A stretch of 64,000 bases of DNA, from NCBI RefSeq assembly GCF_964199965.1, contig NZ_CAXMZT010000007.1, positions 124,001 through 188,000 on the forward strand. The letters are read 5' to 3'. Of the stretch, positions 44,888 to 53,882 are shown one piece after another (position 1 is the first letter of the stretch; each line of letters starts with the position of its first letter). The notes under the pieces are model-generated. The model did not search any database. It worked only from the letters and a program-made list of their open reading frames with translations, and was not told the DNA's origin. Source of the DNA: JAFIFT01 sp020051095. GTDB lineage: Bacteria > Pseudomonadota > Gammaproteobacteria > Legionellales > Legionellaceae. The position numbers and the translations under genes were made by a program.

Positions 44888-45342
44888 CCGTTCAATTGAT
44901 GATTAGAAAAGCTCAAATAACGGATTTATCCGACCTTGTCCTTATCGAAAATACTTGTTTTCCCACCGATAAGATTAATAAGCGGCAAATGCGTTATATG
45001 ATCACCAAAGCGAAATGTCTCTTATATGTTGCTTATGATAAAAATACTCAAACCGTGTTAGGCTATGGGTTATGTTTTACACCACTTAATCGCAAGACAG
45101 CAAGACTGTATTCATTAGCCGTGTTACCTGACTATCAAGGGGCTCATGTTGCCAGCAACCTCCTGGTTGAACTCTTCAAAAAATTAAAGGAACAAGGATA
45201 CGAATACTGCACCCTGGAAGTTCGCTCAGGCCATCCCAATACCCAGTCGTTATATCACAAATTTGGATTTGTTGATGTTAAAACGATTGACAATTATTAT
45301 GCCGATGGCGAATCTGCACTTCGCATGAGACTCGTTTTGTAA
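44884..45342 (+). CDS. GNAT acetyltransferase coupled to the ATP-grasp ligase
   Basis: The 152 residues contain MIRKAQITDLSDLVLIENTCFPTD, then LYSLAVLPDYQGAHVASNLL (the Q/R-x-x-G-x-G/A acetyl-CoA loop, here QGAHVA) and YCTLEVRSGHPNTQSLYHKFGFVDV (the LEVR..N..A..lY.k.GF motif of RimI-like enzymes). It starts inside the ligase stop codon (ATGA). The coupling suggests that both act on the same product, for example acetylating or, as proposed for GNATs in RLAN/ATP-grasp systems, ligating an amino group. Substrate unknown. Confidence 0.9.
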   Translation: MTVQLMIRKAQITDLSDLVLIENTCFPTDKINKRQMRYMITKAKCLLYVAYDKNTQTVLGYGLCFTPLNRKTARLYSLAVLPDYQGAHVASNLLVELFKKLKEQGYEYCTLEVRSGHPNTQSLYHKFGFVDVKTIDNYYADGESALRMRLVL

Positions 45343-45379
45343 AGTAGGCATATTTCCTAATATCGACCATTTAGCAATG

Positions 45380-45832
45380 TCAGGATTTATGACTTTTAGC
45401 CAGTAGTCTATCTAATTGATTTGCAAATTGGCGGATTTCCGAAGAGCTCAACTTCGCAGAACCGCTCTGCTGAATACCGCTATCTCTTAATGAGGTATGA
45501 AAATCACGCATAGCCAAGGCTTGTTTAATGTTTTGCTCTGTATACAATTGACCCCGCGGATTCAGAGCAAGTGCGTTTTTCTTAACCACCTCATCAGCCA
45601 GAGGAATATCCGCAGTAATGACTAAATCACCGACGCTCACCTGGGCAATGATGACATTATCTGCTGCATCAAAACCTCCCTCAACCAACTGGCGCTTAAT
45701 ATACGGTGACGGAGGTAGCTTTGAAAAATGGTTGGCAACGATAGTAGTCAGTGTGTTTGTCCGTTTTGCCGCTTTAAAAATAATCTCTTTAATGGCAACC
45801 GGGCATGCATCCCCATCGATCCAGATTTTCAA
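45380..45832 (-). CDS. YaiI/YqxD family protein (UPF0178, PIN-like fold)
   Basis: 150 residues with MKIWIDGDACPVAIKEIIFKAA, the family N-terminus containing the D6-G-D8 acidic pair and Cys10, then GFDAADNVIIAQVSVGDLVITADIPLADEVVKKNALALNPRG. The three acidic clusters match the PIN/NYN-like nuclease arrangement, though activity is unproven. Convergent with the GNAT gene. The MITE at 45965 is just upstream. Confidence 0.92.
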   Translation of the reverse strand: MKIWIDGDACPVAIKEIIFKAAKRTNTLTTIVANHFSKLPPSPYIKRQLVEGGFDAADNVIIAQVSVGDLVITADIPLADEVVKKNALALNPRGQLYTEQNIKQALAMRDFHTSLRDSGIQQSGSAKLSSSEIRQFANQLDRLLAKSHKS

Positions 45833-45964
45833 TATCAGTCCTTAACCAATTGTTTCAACGGCATTTAGTATATCCCATTTTTGCAAGAGCACCGAAATTT
45901 AATTCCTGCAAGGACAGGACTTCCCCATGAAATAGCAATTAATTTACACGTTAACGTTTATGGG

Positions 45965-46094
45965 CTTTGTACCGGACAATTTCATAATAGCTCCGTCGTT
46001 GCTAGCCTTTATACAGGTCCTGAAAAACGTTCCGAACTAACTTCGTCGTCACTGCGAGCAACGCGAAGCTATTATGAAATTGTCCGGTACAAAG
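45965..46094. mobile_element. 130-bp MITE with perfect 28-bp inverted ends and 9-bp target duplication
   Basis: The left end 45965-45992 starts CTTTGTACCGGACAATTT and the right end 46067-46094 is its exact reverse complement over 28 bases. The element is flanked on both sides by GTTTATGGG (45956-45964 and 46095-46103), a perfect 9-bp direct repeat. The centre carries CGTCGTTGCTAGC and GTCGTCACTGCGAGCAACGC, a second inverted pair. It has no transposase, so it must be moved in trans by an insertion sequence that makes 9-bp duplications. The insertion lies 44 bases before ATG 46138. Confidence 0.92.
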
Positions 46095-46137
46095 GTTTAT
46101 GGGACCCCAAGCCAAACCCCTAATAAATCCTTAATGA

Positions 46138-47367
46138 ATGTTTGATAACCTATTCACCTTTTTGACAGAAAAATTTGACATGTTAGGTGCCAATATGTTT
46201 AAAAGTACACACACGAAAGGAAAATCGCCTACTCAATGCGGCAAAGATAGTGACGCTCATAATGAACCTAACAACACAAAAATGATAAAGGTTGAGAAAC
46301 AATATTCTCATCCCTCGTTGATTAGCCTATGTGACGCCGTCGCAAGATGCGCAAAAGCGTTATTAGCTTTAGGGGCAGAAAACAACTGGAGCGATATCGT
46401 GCTTAGCAAAGGCAAATCCCAGATTGCCGGAAAATATCGAGACAACTGGCTCTATTTAAGTCGCACGGATCGCTCCATCAACGATCCGAAACCGCCTCGA
46501 ACACAACCAAAATCCGACTGGTTTTCTTTATTTAATCAGGATCAAAAACAAAAGTTTTTCTATCACCAACCCAAATATGAATCAGTACACAATATAAATT
46601 TTGTCCCACGAAATGCCGCTTCAGCCATGATGAGCCTCACTGGCGCTTGTGATCAACATGCCTTTGTGGTTGCATGCCTATTGCGAGCAATCTTGCCGAT
46701 TAACACGCCAATTCGTATATGTGGCTTAAAAATAAAAAATCACGCAATTCCCCATACTTTTGTGGTTGTTGGCGATTTGCCTTCGTCAAAATCAATCCAT
46801 TTAAAAAATATCGATCCTGGCTCCCTGATTGTCGTCGATGCGTGGGTTATTCAAGGTGGCGCTGTCAGATTATCTGACTATATTTTCACCAAAAACTGGT
46901 TAGCCCACTGCAAATTAGAAGTGGATTTTAGTTTTCAAGCCGATGGCAACGATCACTTAATTAAGCGGGTGGTCAAACAAAAATTGTTACACGATATACT
47001 CAGCCAAGAAATTAACGACCACGAAGACGACCCATTGATTGAAGCAACCCCTGGTACGCAAGTTGCCAAATACACACAACATACCCTGGAAGAGCAGTTA
47101 CATTATCTCGAATTGATGAAACACGCAGCCCATTGTTTCTCGAGCGATCCGACACAATATTATGGAGAAGTGTTTGATATGTCCACCATTTCAAGCCACT
47201 ATTCCCCCCCACACGATGCCTGTGACGCCTGGGCATATTTAGTCGAAAACTACCCCCACCCCCTGTTTAAGCGAGCACTTGATGTTGCCCAAGAACGCGT
47301 TTCAGCAACCCTGGAAAATGAAGAGAACGAGTTTACAAGATTATACTCGGGTGCGCCCAATGGATAG
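46138..47367 (+). CDS. Hypothetical protein (409 aa), effector-type
   Basis: A soluble protein without signal peptide. FVPRNAASAMMSLTGACDQHAFVVACLLRA (about residues 158-187) followed by HAIPHTFVVVGDLPSS and SLIVVDAWV resembles the Cys / His / Asp order of papain-like enzymes (Cys in GACDQH, His in HTFVV, Asp in VVDAW). This is seen in the sequence only; no family was identified. The start is uncertain: ATG 46138 lacks a ribosome binding site, while ATG 46195 has AGGTG six bases upstream. The gene lies directly behind the MITE and is followed by an XRE regulator in the same direction. Confidence 0.7.
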   Translation: MFDNLFTFLTEKFDMLGANMFKSTHTKGKSPTQCGKDSDAHNEPNNTKMIKVEKQYSHPSLISLCDAVARCAKALLALGAENNWSDIVLSKGKSQIAGKYRDNWLYLSRTDRSINDPKPPRTQPKSDWFSLFNQDQKQKFFYHQPKYESVHNINFVPRNAASAMMSLTGACDQHAFVVACLLRAILPINTPIRICGLKIKNHAIPHTFVVVGDLPSSKSIHLKNIDPGSLIVVDAWVIQGGAVRLSDYIFTKNWLAHCKLEVDFSFQADGNDHLIKRVVKQKLLHDILSQEINDHEDDPLIEATPGTQVAKYTQHTLEEQLHYLELMKHAAHCFSSDPTQYYGEVFDMSTISSHYSPPHDACDAWAYLVENYPHPLFKRALDVAQERVSATLENEENEFTRLYSGAPNG

Positions 47368-47410
47368 CGCTTACTAGCATTTTCAAGTATCTTAAGTATA
47401 AAATACCACA

Positions 47411-48178
47411 ATGGTTATCACCGACATCTCTTTGCCAATGAAAGAAACAAATGAACTATTTGTTTTACTAAAAAAGTTACTTCGCCAGCAAGGCCTAACT
47501 TACCGTAAACTGGCAGATGGCCTTGGGTTATCGGAAGCAAGTGTTAAACGAATATTTAGCCAGAAAGATATTAATCTTAGCCGTTTGGAAGAAATATGTC
47601 AGTTGATGAAAATCAGTTTATCCGATGTATTCAAACAAATCGAAGAGCAAAAAGCCTATATCCGCCAGTTAAGCTATGAGCAAGAAAAAGAACTCATATC
47701 CAATCAGCACCTTTTATTGGTGACCATTTGTGTTTTAAACCATTGGACATTTGATGAAATTTTGCACTATTACAGGCTAACCGAGCATGAGCTCATTCGC
47801 TTAGCTGCAAAGTTAGATCACATGAAAATCATTGAACTGTTACCCGGAAATCGATTCAAACGCTTAATTGATCCCAATTTCCAATGGATTAGCGATGGAC
47901 CTATCCAACGGTTCTTTCAGCAAACGATTCAAGATGATTTTTTTCAAAGCCAATTTGACAAACCCAATGAGCTTTATTTGTTAAAAAATGGGATGCTCAA
48001 TGAAGCTGATAATCTGAGATTTCAACATGCGTTAAGACAGTTAGCCAATGATTTTATTGCCCTTTGCAAGGAAAGCAAAGGCGTCCCCATTGAAAATCGC
48101 CATGGGACCGCACTTCTCATTGCAATGCGTCCTTGGGCCCCCAAACTATTTGATGATTTAAAACGTGAGGGCATGTAG
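47411..48178 (+). CDS. XRE-family transcriptional regulator (255 aa)
   Basis: Residues about 12-70 form a Cro/C1-type helix-turn-helix: LLRQQGLTYRKLADGLGLSEASVKRIFSQ then INLSRLEEICQLMKISLSDVF. The remaining 180 residues are helical with no recognised ligand domain; a similar long C-terminal part (WTFDEILHYY, LDHMKIIELLPGNRFKRL) is seen in proteobacterial XRE regulators, where it looks like a winged helix. It starts 44 bases after the hypothetical gene at 46138. Convergent with aas. Confidence 0.85.
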   Translation: MVITDISLPMKETNELFVLLKKLLRQQGLTYRKLADGLGLSEASVKRIFSQKDINLSRLEEICQLMKISLSDVFKQIEEQKAYIRQLSYEQEKELISNQHLLLVTICVLNHWTFDEILHYYRLTEHELIRLAAKLDHMKIIELLPGNRFKRLIDPNFQWISDGPIQRFFQQTIQDDFFQSQFDKPNELYLLKNGMLNEADNLRFQHALRQLANDFIALCKESKGVPIENRHGTALLIAMRPWAPKLFDDLKREGM

Positions 48179-48204
48179 CGGTGAGCCCACTACCCTCACA
48201 CCCT

Positions 48205-51200
48205 TTATTCAGGTAGAGGTGTTGTTTGCACAGCCGTCAATAACTGTTTTGCCGTCAAATAATCCTTTTTGCCACTGCCCAATTTTGGCAGCTCAGAGAG
48301 TTGCATAATGATTTCAGGCAACATCAACTTTGGAAGTGGGGATTGAAGTAGTCGTTGTTTTACCGCTGCCTCATCCAGGTTACCCGCATAGAGCAGTGCT
48401 AATTTTTCCCCTTTTTTATCATCATTGAGCGCGATTGCCATGCATGCCATTTCTCCACTTCCACAAGCGTTCTGCCATGCCTGCTCCACTTCGGTCAAGC
48501 TAATCATTTCGCCTGCAATTTTAGCAAAACGTGAATATCGATCAACGATGGTTAAAAAGCCTTCTTCATCCAGATAGCCTTTATCCCCGCTTTTATACCA
48601 ACTGTAATCTTGAGCTTTTATTAGCACTTGCTTGGTTTTCTCAGGATCATTCAAATACCCTTTCATGACTTGTGTCCCGCCAATCAAAATTAATCCGGCT
48701 TCCCCGATAGGGAGTTCTTCGAATGTTTCAGGATCAACCACTTTAAAAGCACATCCAGGCAACGGCAGCCCCACCGTTCCAACCTTATTGGCATGATGGA
48801 TATGCCAATCTTCTTTTGAAATGACATCTGGTAAATTACAACTAGCTACTGGAGAAACTTCGGTTGCACCATATCCTTCATAGATTTCTTGACTAAATTT
48901 TTCTTTAAACTCATGACGAACTTGGTTAGAAAGTTTTTCTGCCCCAGCAATCACAAACCGCAAAGAGGCAAGCATTTGGGGATGAATCTTGGGGTTTCGA
49001 CACATTAACCCAAGTAAGCTTGACGTGGAACAAAAAATAGTGATGCGATGTTGAAAAATTTGCTTAGCTTGTGCAAGGGACTTCGTCGGATCGGGTTGGC
49101 AGACCATGGGTATTCCTTTGATTAACGGCAATAACGTTGTCACAGTTAAACCAAAGGCATGAAATAGCGGCAGACAATTCAGCATTTTATCGTCGGGTTT
49201 AATACCAATGACTGCGGAGACCTGGTGAATATTGCTCAATAGGTTAGCATGGGTTAATTCAATGCCTTTGGGTTTGCCCTCACTGCCGCTACTAAATAGA
49301 ATAGCTGCTGTGCTTTCAATGGGCGCCGATTGCAAAAACAAAGGTCGAATAACAAAGGTAGGGAGAATTTTTAGCAATACGCTGTAATAAATAATGGCCT
49401 TTTTGCTGTTTACATGGATTAAATCTTCTAAATAAATAAACTGCACCACTCGGCTTAAGCTATCAACATGCAATCCCTTAGAGGTTAATTTTTTTATAAA
49501 GGCTTTCGAGGTGATAACACACTGAATATTGGCCTGCTTGACAGCATGAAGCAGGGCTTCATCGGTGGCGGTATAATTTAAGTTGACCACCGTTTTGGCG
49601 GAAGCTAAAACGGCTAAATTAGCAATGACGCCCGCACTTTGCGTTGGAAGCAACAGCCCAATCGCTTGTTCCTCTTCAATCATAGGCTTTAATTTTGCCT
49701 TGAGAAACAGTGTAACTGCCGCTAATTGGTTGTAGCTGTATGCTTTATCATTATCATCGACCAACGCTATTTCGTTGGCTGATTTTTTTGCTCGATTGAG
49801 CCATTCGGTTTGTAAGTTACCCATGCTCTCGATTGAACGGTTCCATGCTTTGATTGAGAGCTCTTGTACTTTTTGCAAAACAACGGGGGCTTTGCTTTCG
49901 ATAGCTAACGGCTCACCAAACACCACATGAACGCGTCTATCTTTAAGCTTATCTTGTTTTCCTTGTGCTCTTGAAGCGTAGGAAGCTTTGCTCCCCCACA
50001 AGCCATGAAGATAAAAAGGTATGATGACCGCATTGGCATCTTGAGCAGACCGCTCAAACCCCGTATTAAATTTACCAATTTGGCCATTTTTGCTTAACCT
50101 ACCTTCTGGAAAGAGCGCCACCACTTCCCCATTATTCAAAGCATCGTGGACAGTTTGTAATGCTTCATGGGAAGCACCTCTTGCGATGGGAATCACTTTA
50201 AAAAACTTAAAAAACCAAGATAAATATTTCATTTCATAGATTGAACGGTCCATCACAAAGCGAATAGGTCTAGGGCATGCCACCTGTAAAATTGCCCAAT
50301 CGATAAAACTCACATGATTTCCAAGCAATAAGACACCACCGGAAGAAGGTAGGTTTTTCAAATCGTGGACATAAACGCGATAAAATTTGGAGGTCACCAC
50401 ATACAGGCAATAGCGAATTAAGGATTGAGGCATGGTAATTATCGTATGCACCGCTGCAACAAAAGCCACTGCAAATAGTCCATTGATCAACCAACGACTA
50501 TCGACCTGATATATACCTAAAACCACTGTCAGAATAAGAAAAGAAAACATAAAACAATTTTGAACAAAATTGTTGGCCGCTAATATTTTCCCAATTTCCT
50601 TTCTTGGCGCATTAAATTGAATGAGTGAATTGAGAGGGACTACCAACATGCCACCAAAAAATCCATAGATCAAAAAAAGGCAGACAATACCCATCTTCCC
50701 TGACAGTAACGGTAAGATAAATAATCCGACGGTGATACCAATGGTCGCAACTGGAATAAGACCGGTTTCGATAAAACCCTTTGAAACCTTGCCCGCATAA
50801 AGTGCACCGAGCAGTATGCCAATCCCACCGATGGCTAATGACCCCTGGGCAAACAGGACGCCGACATTGCCCACGTGCTCTTTTAAATAGGCGCCATAGC
50901 TTGCCAGTAACACCTGATTAATAGCCCAAAATAATGATAGACCAACGATACAGCTAAAAATTACTTTCGGATGACGCGCTTTCTCCAAATAATTTTGCAA
51001 ATACTTCCCTTTAAAATATGCCTTAATTTCATAAGTTGAATTGGGATCGACTGCAGCATTTTTAACAAGACGGAAGGTCATCAAGGTTTCAAAGGTTGAA
51101 AAGACAACGAGCAAAAACCCCATCGGTGCAAACGCTTGTAAAATTAACGTCTTATCTTGGCTATTTTTTAAGCCAGCGCCCTGAATAAAATGACTAAACA

Positions 51201-51678
51201 ACGAAGTAAACACAAATGTCGCCGCCAATATGGCAATTATTGTTAACGTCTGCACAATGGCATTGATTTGTGTCAACTGCTCTTTTCCAAATATTTCTTT
51301 GATGTAGCCATATTTTGCCGGGGAGTTCATTACTGACTGGATAGCAAGCAGCAACGTTAGGCCATAAGCACCCCAAAAATAACCTTGATAATAACACCAG
51401 CATACCAATAGGGTTAAAGGGATTGCTGCGGCAGCAGTTACCCGAAGGACGCTGGCTTTGGAGAAACGATCGGCGATAAAACCTGACGGCGTAAACAATA
51501 AAATATAGGGTAGTAAAATAAGGCCATTAATGATCGCTGAATAAATGGTGTAGTCAGCGCTATTAGCCGTTTGGTATAGCGTATCTTGAATGAGAATTTT
51601 ATGGCCCACATCGATAAAGGTATTGAAAAATACCAACACCAGGTAGGGGATAAAACTGTTCGTGCCTTTTAGTTTCAT
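48205..51678 (-). CDS. aas: Fused lysophospholipid transporter / acyltransferase / acyl-ACP synthetase (LplT-Aas)
   Basis: The 1157-residue protein carries three modules. Residues 1 to about 410 are a twelve-helix MFS permease (FIADRFSKASVLRV; LNSLIQFNAPRKEIGKILAAN), like the lysophospholipid flippase LplT. Residues about 430-620 are a PlsC-type acyltransferase with LLLGNHVSFIDWAIL (His455-x4-Asp460) and FPEGRLSKNG (about 521). Residues about 640-1150 are an AMP-binding acyl-ACP synthetase with ILFSSGSEGKPKGIELTH (about 787-804), GYGATEVSPV, YKSGDKGYLDEEGFLTIVDRYSRFAK and the GEMISLTEVE hinge. It would import lyso-PE and reacylate it. In E. coli lplT and aas are separate neighbouring genes. 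The ORF starts at ATG 51678. Confidence 0.93.
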   Translation of the reverse strand: MKLKGTNSFIPYLVLVFFNTFIDVGHKILIQDTLYQTANSADYTIYSAIINGLILLPYILLFTPSGFIADRFSKASVLRVTAAAAIPLTLLVCWCYYQGYFWGAYGLTLLLAIQSVMNSPAKYGYIKEIFGKEQLTQINAIVQTLTIIAILAATFVFTSLFSHFIQGAGLKNSQDKTLILQAFAPMGFLLVVFSTFETLMTFRLVKNAAVDPNSTYEIKAYFKGKYLQNYLEKARHPKVIFSCIVGLSLFWAINQVLLASYGAYLKEHVGNVGVLFAQGSLAIGGIGILLGALYAGKVSKGFIETGLIPVATIGITVGLFILPLLSGKMGIVCLFLIYGFFGGMLVVPLNSLIQFNAPRKEIGKILAANNFVQNCFMFSFLILTVVLGIYQVDSRWLINGLFAVAFVAAVHTIITMPQSLIRYCLYVVTSKFYRVYVHDLKNLPSSGGVLLLGNHVSFIDWAILQVACPRPIRFVMDRSIYEMKYLSWFFKFFKVIPIARGASHEALQTVHDALNNGEVVALFPEGRLSKNGQIGKFNTGFERSAQDANAVIIPFYLHGLWGSKASYASRAQGKQDKLKDRRVHVVFGEPLAIESKAPVVLQKVQELSIKAWNRSIESMGNLQTEWLNRAKKSANEIALVDDNDKAYSYNQLAAVTLFLKAKLKPMIEEEQAIGLLLPTQSAGVIANLAVLASAKTVVNLNYTATDEALLHAVKQANIQCVITSKAFIKKLTSKGLHVDSLSRVVQFIYLEDLIHVNSKKAIIYYSVLLKILPTFVIRPLFLQSAPIESTAAILFSSGSEGKPKGIELTHANLLSNIHQVSAVIGIKPDDKMLNCLPLFHAFGLTVTTLLPLIKGIPMVCQPDPTKSLAQAKQIFQHRITIFCSTSSLLGLMCRNPKIHPQMLASLRFVIAGAEKLSNQVRHEFKEKFSQEIYEGYGATEVSPVASCNLPDVISKEDWHIHHANKVGTVGLPLPGCAFKVVDPETFEELPIGEAGLILIGGTQVMKGYLNDPEKTKQVLIKAQDYSWYKSGDKGYLDEEGFLTIVDRYSRFAKIAGEMISLTEVEQAWQNACGSGEMACMAIALNDDKKGEKLALLYAGNLDEAAVKQRLLQSPLPKLMLPEIIMQLSELPKLGSGKKDYLTAKQLLTAVQTTPLPE

Positions 51679-51938
51679 ATAAACCTCTGTTCGTCAGCTT
51701 GGACTACCATCTTAAAGTAGACATAATCGTGGAATGGATTAACATATACTTATATTAGGATTCAGTCTAAATATAATCAACTAATGCTATAAAGGATGAG
51801 AATAATTATTCTATTCGTATTATATTTTAATACTATTTCCTGAGGCCTTTGGATTAGTTCACCTGAGATGGCGATAAAGTCTCAATCGATCAGGACTGAC
51901 GAAACGATCATTGTCACTTGGTCTATGTATTTTCAATA

Positions 51939-53630
51939 CTAAAAAGAATTTGGCTGGTTCGTTGCACCTTGGCCATTGTTTGATGATTGGCTGTTAGGCG
52001 CTAGATTCGATTCATTATCAATGCGATCAGAACATTTTTTGATGATGGCCTGGTACTGGGTATATTCGTCTGATTTCCTTAACATGCCGAACAATCGATG
52101 TTCCACTTTAATTTTCGGCTTGATGAGCACTAGGAAATGCTTCAACAAATTCGACGGGACATTGTCAAGATAGGCATCGACTTGCTTGAGCGCGTCTGAT
52201 TTATTAACCGCCGTTTTGAGAATCTGGTTAATCGCCAAATAGTGATTCAGTAATTGATAGGTTTGTTCTAAAATAGCTGGCTCAAAAACCAATCCAAATT
52301 GTTGGTTAGCTGCCTTCATCCTCGGCTGAGTTATTGTTCTCTCATTCGCTAATCGTTGGATAGATATCATGAGTTCGTCCCGGGAATAACCGCTTATTTC
52401 AGTTAAGAGTGTTAATTGATTTTTTGGATAACGAATGAATGCTCGTATCAATTCATCCAGCCGATAAGGCAGGCGTACGGCATTAATCGTTGAACAATCG
52501 CCTAGTGTTCTGTTTTTTAAATCTTGCAACACATAAGTTAAAGGGATTAAGCCTATTTTTTCTTTAAAATAGCCCATCCCATCTCCTTCCCCATTCTCAA
52601 AAAGCAACTGATACAGCTTATCTGCGAGTGTTTTCAAATTATTTTTTGTTAAATAGGTCATCACTTGATCGATGAATTGTATCTCTGGGGGGAAATTGAT
52701 TTTCTCTAACCCGTTCACTATTTTTACTAACGTATTTTTCTTTTGCAAAGAATTAGCCATAGCTGCACCCACAATCCCCGCCAGGAGTTGGCAAATGGAT
52801 TGTTGAGTATTTCCAGCAATTAAGCTTGACAAAGCGTCCGGAGCAAGCTTTAACGCCTTTGATTCACTTGCTTTTTTCGCCACCTCGACTTCCAACTCAC
52901 CCCATATGCCATCTGACATAGAAAGAATGATATCGCCTTGGTTGAGGGTTAAGATTTCCTTCTGACAAATTTCAGCAAGATTGTTGGGGCTAGCTGTCAG
53001 CATTTGCACTGAGTTGGGACTCCAAACCCCAAACCCGCGAAAAGATTGGGTTGCCGATACCTGATACTTCACTTTTCCATCGGCATCAAGCACCACAATA
53101 CAGGTATCCCCAACATTCGCTAACTCCACTCGATAAGTGCCATTTTGTTGATAGTCAAACTGTGTGGTCGCTAAAGCACATGTTGAATCGTATTTTTGGG
53201 CGGTGGTGCGCGGTAAAGCTAGGTTTACCGAATTGGCAGCAATGTTAAATAAAGCGGTATCTGTATTGGTTCTACTTTTAACAAAATAAGCGCAGGCATA
53301 TTGCGAAATCTTGGCAATGCTTTTGGATTCATCCTGATCTTCTTCCGATCCGCCCAAGCCATCCGCTGTTGCCATTTTTCCACCATCAATAACACCCCGG
53401 TCATCAAAATTAAACGCCATCGCTGCCGCGTCTAACACTAACTCTTTGGCAATGTCTTGTTGCTGAAAGGCGTAGCTTGATCCAATGAGCATCCCTTGAT
53501 TATGTGAACGACTCAAGGCATAAAAAGCGTTCCCGAAATAGCTATATCCATTCTCTTCTTCTGTTTTTAACATTGACTTCGATTGGACTTCGATGACTCC
53601 ACTTTCAGAATAAACCTCAGTATGCCTCAT
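51939..53630 (-). CDS. lem3: Lem3-like PP2C-fold dephosphocholinase (candidate effector)
   Basis: The 563-residue protein shows PP2C-type metal-binding motifs: TADGLGG (Asp90-Gly94), STCALATTQF (about 149-158), ANVGDTCIVVLD (Gly174-Asp175) and ILSMSDGIWGEL (Asp240-Gly241). Residues from about 260 on are helical. Lem3 of L. pneumophila is about this length, has a PP2C-like fold and removes phosphocholine from Rab1 that AnkX has modified; its gene lies next to ankX. Here the neighbour 252 bases away in divergent orientation is an AnkX-like gene, which is why I choose Lem3 over a general PP2C phosphatase. Assignment rests on context plus motifs, not on an alignment. Confidence 0.8.
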   Translation of the reverse strand: MRHTEVYSESGVIEVQSKSMLKTEEENGYSYFGNAFYALSRSHNQGMLIGSSYAFQQQDIAKELVLDAAAMAFNFDDRGVIDGGKMATADGLGGSEEDQDESKSIAKISQYACAYFVKSRTNTDTALFNIAANSVNLALPRTTAQKYDSTCALATTQFDYQQNGTYRVELANVGDTCIVVLDADGKVKYQVSATQSFRGFGVWSPNSVQMLTASPNNLAEICQKEILTLNQGDIILSMSDGIWGELEVEVAKKASESKALKLAPDALSSLIAGNTQQSICQLLAGIVGAAMANSLQKKNTLVKIVNGLEKINFPPEIQFIDQVMTYLTKNNLKTLADKLYQLLFENGEGDGMGYFKEKIGLIPLTYVLQDLKNRTLGDCSTINAVRLPYRLDELIRAFIRYPKNQLTLLTEISGYSRDELMISIQRLANERTITQPRMKAANQQFGLVFEPAILEQTYQLLNHYLAINQILKTAVNKSDALKQVDAYLDNVPSNLLKHFLVLIKPKIKVEHRLFGMLRKSDEYTQYQAIIKKCSDRIDNESNLAPNSQSSNNGQGATNQPNSF

Positions 53631-53882
53631 TTAAATTCCTGGTCATTAGCTTAACTATTACGAATGGGCTTGAAAAAATAACAACCATTCCACGAAAATT
53701 CCATCACCCAATAAAATGTTCATAATGATACCATAAAATATATAATTTACACATGCCTGACGGCTTGTTTTAGACTATTTTTTACCATTTTATCAACATT
53801 ACACCCTAAAATTTAACCATTTGGTCTTTATTTATTCGTTTGGACTATAATTTAAATAAGTGAATTTTATGACATTTCATTC

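Noticed and set aside
45881..46123. 80-codon plus-strand frame
   Set aside because: It runs through the MITE and its target duplications; it has no ribosome binding site and its middle is the transposable element.
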